64,000 nt of DNA from Bacillota bacterium (GTDB lineage Bacteria > Bacillota > Sulfobacillia > RBS10-35 > Bu92). Position numbers and translations under genes: made by a program. The notes below the pieces were generated by a model. The model was not told the DNA's origin. It was given only the letters and a program-made list of their open reading frames with translations, and did no database searches. Shown here piece by piece: positions 60,896 to 64,000 of this stretch. The stretch's first letter is position 1, and the number at the start of each line of letters is the position of its first letter. The stretch is taken from positions 124,001-188,000 of the forward strand of contig JADBKN010000051.1 of assembly GCA_014896375.1 (NCBI GenBank). Direction: 5' to 3'.

Positions 60896-61468
60896 ATGGA
60901 CAGGCTCTTCAAGATCGTCGCCGACGAAGGCATAGACCTCGAATATGCAGACTTATCCGGCGCGCCCAGGAAGCTCCTGGGCGTGTACTATCCCCGGCCG
61001 CCGCTGATCGTGCTGGACCGCAGCGTGGAGCGCAACGTCCCGCTCCATCGGTCTGTGCTGGCGGAAGAGCTGGGCCACCACTTCACGGTGCCGCGGGCCG
61101 ACGTCGCCTCCGCCTACACGAGCTACAGCGCCCAGGTGGAGCTGTCGCGCGACGAGCGACGGGCGCTGCGGTGGGCGTGCGACATGCTGCTGCCGGTCAT
61201 GGAGTTCGCAGATGCGGCGGCGACCCTTGAGGCGGACATGCCCCTCGGGGCCGTCGTCGAGCAGTTGGCCGAGATGTTCGTGGTCACTCCCTGGCTCGTA
61301 TGGCGCCGCATCCATTTCCTCCGAGAGGACATGCGCGCCAAGGGGCTGCGGGTCAAGCCGCGCGACGTCTTCGCGCCCCTGCTTGTGGCCGCCCGTTGGG
61401 GTGCGGCCGCCATCACGGCCACGGCGGGTGTCGTGTCCATGTGGTCCAACCTGGGAGGTGCAGCGTAG
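60896..61468 (+). CDS. ImmA/IrrE-family metallopeptidase-like protein
   Basis: This 190-residue protein has RSVLAEELGHHFTVPRAD where active ImmA proteases have HExxH. Here the first His is Glu57, leaving E57-E58-L-G-H61. Variants of this type occur in phages. The rest (LRWACDMLLPVMEFADA) fits the family, and a hydrophobic C-terminal segment (LVAARWGAAAITATAGVV) is present. ImmA proteins cleave the repressor on induction; it sits between repressor and integrase. It ends 1 bp before integrase. Confidence 0.78.
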   Translation: MDRLFKIVADEGIDLEYADLSGAPRKLLGVYYPRPPLIVLDRSVERNVPLHRSVLAEELGHHFTVPRADVASAYTSYSAQVELSRDERRALRWACDMLLPVMEFADAAATLEADMPLGAVVEQLAEMFVVTPWLVWRRIHFLREDMRAKGLRVKPRDVFAPLLVAARWGAAAITATAGVVSMWSNLGGAA

Positions 61469-61469
61469 G

Positions 61470-62591
61470 ATGCCCGGACACTACCGCTGGAACGCCAGCC
61501 GCGACGCGTGGGAGGTCGTCGTCGACCTCGGGACCATCGGCGGCCGCCGACGCCGCCGGACGAGGCTCGTGCGCGGTTCTGAGGACGAGGCCAAAGAGGT
61601 CCTGGCGGACATGCTCCGGGAGGTGCAGGAGGGCGTCCTGCCGAGCTCGCAGACGGTGGCATGGTACCTGATGCGCTGGATCGAGGGGCGCCGGGACAAC
61701 CTGAAGCCGACCGGCTACCAGGCGTACGAGCGCGCCATCCGGCTCCACATCGCGCCGCGGATCGGCCGCGTCCGGCTCGATAAGCTGACGGCCGTGGACC
61801 TCCAGGCGCTCTATGCCGACCTCCGCAAAGCTGGCCTCGCGCCGAAGTACGTGCGCTTCGTCCACGCCACGCTCCGCAAGGCCCTGGGCGACGCCGAGCG
61901 AATGCGGCTCCTCCGCTATAACCCCGCCGCCGCCGTGGAGCCGCCGCGCGTCCCACCGAGGCGGGAGCTACGGACGCTCACCCCGCAAGAGGCCGCGATG
62001 GTGCTGGCCGCCGCGAAGGACGAGCGCCACGGCGATCTCATCATTGTGGCGCTCCTCACGGGCCTGCGCCTGGGCGAGCTCCTTGCGCTCACCTGGAGCG
62101 ACGTGGACCTCGACGGCGCCATGATCCACGTCTCAAAGAGCGTCTTCGTCAGCCGGCAGACGGGCGTCGTCGTCGGGCCGCCGAAGACCAAGTACGGCGT
62201 TCGGGACGTGGCGCTCGTGCCCCAGGCCGTGGCGGCGCTTCGCCGGCAGAAGAGGACGGTCGCGGAAATGCGCCTCGCGGCCGGGCCGCGCTGGCACGAC
62301 CACGACCTCGTCTTCCCCGCCCGCGACGGGCGGCACCTCGCCCCGCAGGCCGTCTCCCACCGCTGGGAGCACATTCGCCGGCGCCTGGGACTCGACGGCG
62401 TGCGGTTCCATGACCTTCGGCATACCTGGGTCACGCTCTCGCTCATCGCCGGCGGCGACCCCCTGACCGTGAGCCGCGAGGCCGGCCACGCTTCGCCCGG
62501 CTTCACCCTCGATGTGTACGGCCACCTGACCGTCGAGGCACAGCGCCGGCGGGCCGATCTCCTGAGCAAGCTCCTGGGCGGCGAGGGCTGA
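61470..62591 (+). CDS. int: Tyrosine-type integrase
   Basis: This 373-residue site-specific recombinase has an N-terminal arm-binding part, a SAM-like core-binding domain (about 58-155) and the catalytic domain with Arg200 (LLTGLRLGEL), Lys239 or Lys241 (PKTKYG), His314 and Arg317 (FHDLRHTW), His340 (EAGHAS) and nucleophile Tyr350 (LDVYGHL). All catalytic residues are present. GGGAGGTG precedes ATG 61470. It catalyses integration into the tRNA-Leu gene whose 3' half lies 120 bp downstream. Confidence 0.95.
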   Translation: MPGHYRWNASRDAWEVVVDLGTIGGRRRRRTRLVRGSEDEAKEVLADMLREVQEGVLPSSQTVAWYLMRWIEGRRDNLKPTGYQAYERAIRLHIAPRIGRVRLDKLTAVDLQALYADLRKAGLAPKYVRFVHATLRKALGDAERMRLLRYNPAAAVEPPRVPPRRELRTLTPQEAAMVLAAAKDERHGDLIIVALLTGLRLGELLALTWSDVDLDGAMIHVSKSVFVSRQTGVVVGPPKTKYGVRDVALVPQAVAALRRQKRTVAEMRLAAGPRWHDHDLVFPARDGRHLAPQAVSHRWEHIRRRLGLDGVRFHDLRHTWVTLSLIAGGDPLTVSREAGHASPGFTLDVYGHLTVEAQRRRADLLSKLLGGEG

Positions 62592-62595
62592 TTTC

Positions 62596-62627
62596 TGTCT
62601 GCCCATTTGTCTGCCCATGTCTGCCCA
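62596..62627. repeat. Three direct repeats between int and att
   Basis: TGTCTGCCCA occurs at 62596-62605, 62608-62617 and 62618-62627, starting 5 bp after the integrase stop. The spacing (12 and 10 bp) is about one helical turn. This fits integrase arm-type or excisionase binding sites. Confidence 0.65.
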
Positions 62628-62663
62628 AACAGGCCCTCACAGGTCGATGTCCGTCGCCGGAAA

Positions 62664-62680
62664 CCCTTGAAAATCAAGGG
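62664..62680 (+). terminator. Hairpin downstream of integrase
   Basis: CCCTTGA and TCAAGGG pair perfectly around AAA. It may terminate int transcription or be part of the attachment region. No T run follows. Confidence 0.4.
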
Positions 62681-62709
62681 TTCGCGGAGCATATGTTCGC
62701 CCTCCGAGG

Positions 62710-62765
62710 GACTCAAAATCGTGTGCCCGCAAGGCGTGTGGGTTCAAATCCCACCTCCGGCACCA
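62710..62765 (+). pseudogene. 3' half of tRNA-Leu(CAA): right attachment site (attR)
   Basis: GACTCAAAATCGTG gives the anticodon loop CTCAAAA with anticodon CAA. It is followed by a variable arm with GCC-CGCAA-GGC, a T arm GTGGG-TTCAAAT-CCCAC, and CTCCGGC-A-CCA. The 5' side needed for the acceptor (GCCGGAG), the D arm and the 5' anticodon stem (expected CACGA; here AGGGA) is absent. The crossover thus lies in the anticodon arm, a common target for tyrosine integrases. The tRNA terminator follows. Confidence 0.88.
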
Positions 62766-62783
62766 GGTTTGAAATGCTTGAAT

Positions 62784-62815
62784 GGCGCGGCCTTCGGGCC
62801 GCGCCGCTCGTTTTT
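62784..62815 (+). terminator. Rho-independent terminator of the former tRNA-Leu gene
   Basis: GGCGCGGCC-TTCG-GGCCGCGCC forms a 9-bp stem with a UUCG tetraloop, followed by GCTCG and TTTTT. It marks the host side of the right junction. Confidence 0.8.
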
Positions 62816-62875
62816 GGACCGGGCGCCGATACGGGATCGATGGCCGGCGCCGCCCGCCCCTTCATCCACTGCCCG

Positions 62876-63544
62876 TCACTGGCTGCCTTCCAACGGCTGG
62901 CTCTGCACGTCCGCGAGCCGCCAGCCTTCCGGCGTCTTCTGTAGCACGATGCGCACGTCCACGGTGGAGGTGAAGGCCGAGCCGCCCCACTCGCTGGCCG
63001 GGTAATGCTCCTGCAAGCGCTCCTGCACGACGGCCGTGCGGTCGTCGGCGGACACCAGCTTGAGCGAGAGCACCGTTTCACGGTCGGGGAACGTCCACTC
63101 GCCCTCGCCGCCCGCAAATTCGCTCGACATCGCGGAGGCCAGCGTCTCCGCGTACTCCGGCGTGGCGAGTGCGGCCAACTCCTGGCGCATCTGCGCAAGG
63201 AGTTCGTCTTGGAAGGAAGAGGCGCGCTCGCCCAGCGCCAGCCAGGCCTCCGCCGCGCCGCGGATGACCATGCGCGCCTGTTTGTCCAGCGTGTACGCGA
63301 GCGCCGCCAGGCCGTCGGCCGAGGGCGGGTCGGGCAGCACGTAGCGCTGCAGGCGCTGCTGCGCCTCGGCCGCAGTGGAGGCGGGCGGCTCGGATGAGGA
63401 CGGCTCCGAAGCCGGCCCCGCCTCCGATGACGGTGCGCCGGCGGTCTCCGAGGACGCGGCCGGGCGCGAGCCGGACCACGGCGCGCTGCAGCCTCCCAGA
63501 AGTATCAGCAGCATCGCGGCCGCGGCCCAACGGATCGCCTTCAC
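62876..63544 (-). CDS. Secreted lipoprotein, hypothetical
   Basis: This 222-residue protein has a signal peptide with lipobox LLGGCSAP (Cys about 19), a Ser/Pro/Ala-rich linker (about 25-60) and a C-terminal domain of about 100 residues with FTSTVDVRIVLQKTPEGWRLADV. The latter resembles NTF2-like or DUF4878-type secreted domains with a final Trp-containing strand. Function unknown. It lies about 45 bp downstream of the HtrA-like gene on the same strand and may be cotranscribed. Confidence 0.72.
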   Translation of the reverse strand: MKAIRWAAAAMLLILLGGCSAPWSGSRPAASSETAGAPSSEAGPASEPSSSEPPASTAAEAQQRLQRYVLPDPPSADGLAALAYTLDKQARMVIRGAAEAWLALGERASSFQDELLAQMRQELAALATPEYAETLASAMSSEFAGGEGEWTFPDRETVLSLKLVSADDRTAVVQERLQEHYPASEWGGSAFTSTVDVRIVLQKTPEGWRLADVQSQPLEGSQ

Positions 63545-63589
63545 GCCGCCATCCCCTCCACCCTCAGGCCATCGGCCGAGTCGTTCTGC

Positions 63590-64000
63590 CTAGTTCTCCG
63601 ATTTCGTGAGCCTCGGCATGTTTTCGACGCGGATGTCGAGGTCGATCAGTTCCCCGCCGCGCAGCACGGTGAGCTTCGCGCGCTCGCCGGGCCGGCGGCG
63701 CGCCAGCGCGCGGCGGATCGCGCCGAGGCTGGCGACGGACAGGCCGTCCACCCCCACGACGAGGTCGAGCGGCTCCACGCCGGCGTCCCGGCCCGGGCCC
63801 TCCGATGCCACATACGCCACGACGACGCCGCGGTCCACGGGCAGGTCGAAGAGGCGCACGAGGGCCTGGTCGATCACCTCCGGCTCGCCGCCGAAGCCGA
63901 GCCAGGGGTGGGTCGCCTCGCCGTACTCGATGATCTGGTTGGCGACGCGCCAGATCGTCTCCGCCTGCACGGCGAGCCCGAGGCCCTGGCCCCAGGCGAT
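63590..64000 (-). CDS. HtrA/DegP-like serine protease, C-terminal part
   Basis: The frame is open to the window edge, so the 5' part is outside. The visible 136 or so residues begin IAWGQGLGLAVQAETIW, matching the end of the trypsin-like domain of HtrA proteins. A PDZ domain follows (WLGFGGEP, VVVAYVASEGPGRDAGVEPLDLVVGVDG with the linker, SLGAIRRALARRRPGE). The catalytic His/Asp/Ser are not in the window. HtrA proteins act in envelope protein quality control. The V in GLAVQ is GTG and is not the real start. Confidence 0.8.
   Translation of the reverse strand: MAWGQGLGLAVQAETIWRVANQIIEYGEATHPWLGFGGEPEVIDQALVRLFDLPVDRGVVVAYVASEGPGRDAGVEPLDLVVGVDGLSVASLGAIRRALARRRPGERAKLTVLRGGELIDLDIRVENMPRLTKSEN

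Larger units (their letters stand above)
32974..62720. mobile_element. Defective siphovirus-type (HK97-like) prophage integrated in a tRNA-Leu gene
   Basis: A nearly continuous block of phage genes: tail chaperone, tail tubes, connectors, capsid, protease, portal, TerL, TerS and HNH, then replication and recombination genes, all leftward, and a lysogeny module with integrase at the right end. The right junction is in the anticodon loop of tRNA-Leu(CAA). The left end stops after the tail chaperone without tape measure, tail tip, lysis genes or attL. The exact left limit is uncertain; the lipoprotein gene at 32522-32977 may belong to the element. Confidence 0.9.

Overview
The window looks like chromosomal DNA of a high-GC, probably spore-forming member of the Bacillota. 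The signs are a T-box leader in front of ilvE, S-layer-homology and LysM proteins, a PrkA kinase, GTG/TTG starts with strong AGGAGG-type ribosome binding sites, and Bacillota-type phage genes. The sequence alone does not fix the genus.

Host part, left (1-32.2 kb). A PrkA fragment is followed by a 3-hydroxyacyl-CoA dehydrogenase and a thiolase. Next comes ilvE with its own promoter and T-box. Behind it lies a two-domain thioredoxin-fold protein whose redox motif reads UGA-Pro-Tyr-Cys, most simply a selenoprotein. A DrrAB-like ABC transporter diverges from a DesK/NarL-type two-component system. A leftward operon encodes a branched-chain amino-acid ABC transporter (LivK, LivH, a LivM-LivG fusion, LivF) together with an agmatinase-family ureohydrolase and a sarcosine-oxidase-like flavoenzyme, which suggests uptake and catabolism of amino acids or amines. 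Then come a LysM protein, an S9 peptidase, a Cys/Met-metabolism PLP enzyme with an MFS exporter, and a MenC-type racemase coupled to a GNAT acyltransferase with a divergent XRE-cupin regulator (a likely N-succinyl-amino-acid racemization pathway). A large SLH/glycoside-hydrolase-like surface protein and homoserine dehydrogenase close this part.

Prophage (about 32.97-62.72 kb). Late and replication genes run leftward: HNH, TerS, TerL, portal, protease, capsid, connectors, two tail-tube paralogues and a tail chaperone with a frameshift; upstream of them are RinA-like, RusA, DnaB-like, DnaD-like, RecT and YqaJ genes. The lysogeny module (repressors, ImmA-like protein, tyrosine integrase) lies at the right end. 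TerL carries a 332-residue intein with class-3 features inside its P-loop. The integrase abuts the 3' half of a tRNA-Leu(CAA) gene, which is the right attachment site. No matching left site is present. The structural module stops exactly where the tape-measure gene should begin, and no tape measure, tail tip, holin or endolysin is visible. It is therefore most likely a prophage with a left-end deletion; a tail-less, satellite-like element is the alternative.

Host part, right (62.7-64 kb). The tRNA terminator, a lipoprotein gene and the C-terminal part of an HtrA-like protease.

The points most worth following up are the UGA-containing disulfide oxidoreductase, the Ala1 intein in the terminase P-loop, the prophage truncation with apparent loss of an intact tRNA-Leu, and the iterated 9-bp repeats in front of the presumed late promoter.
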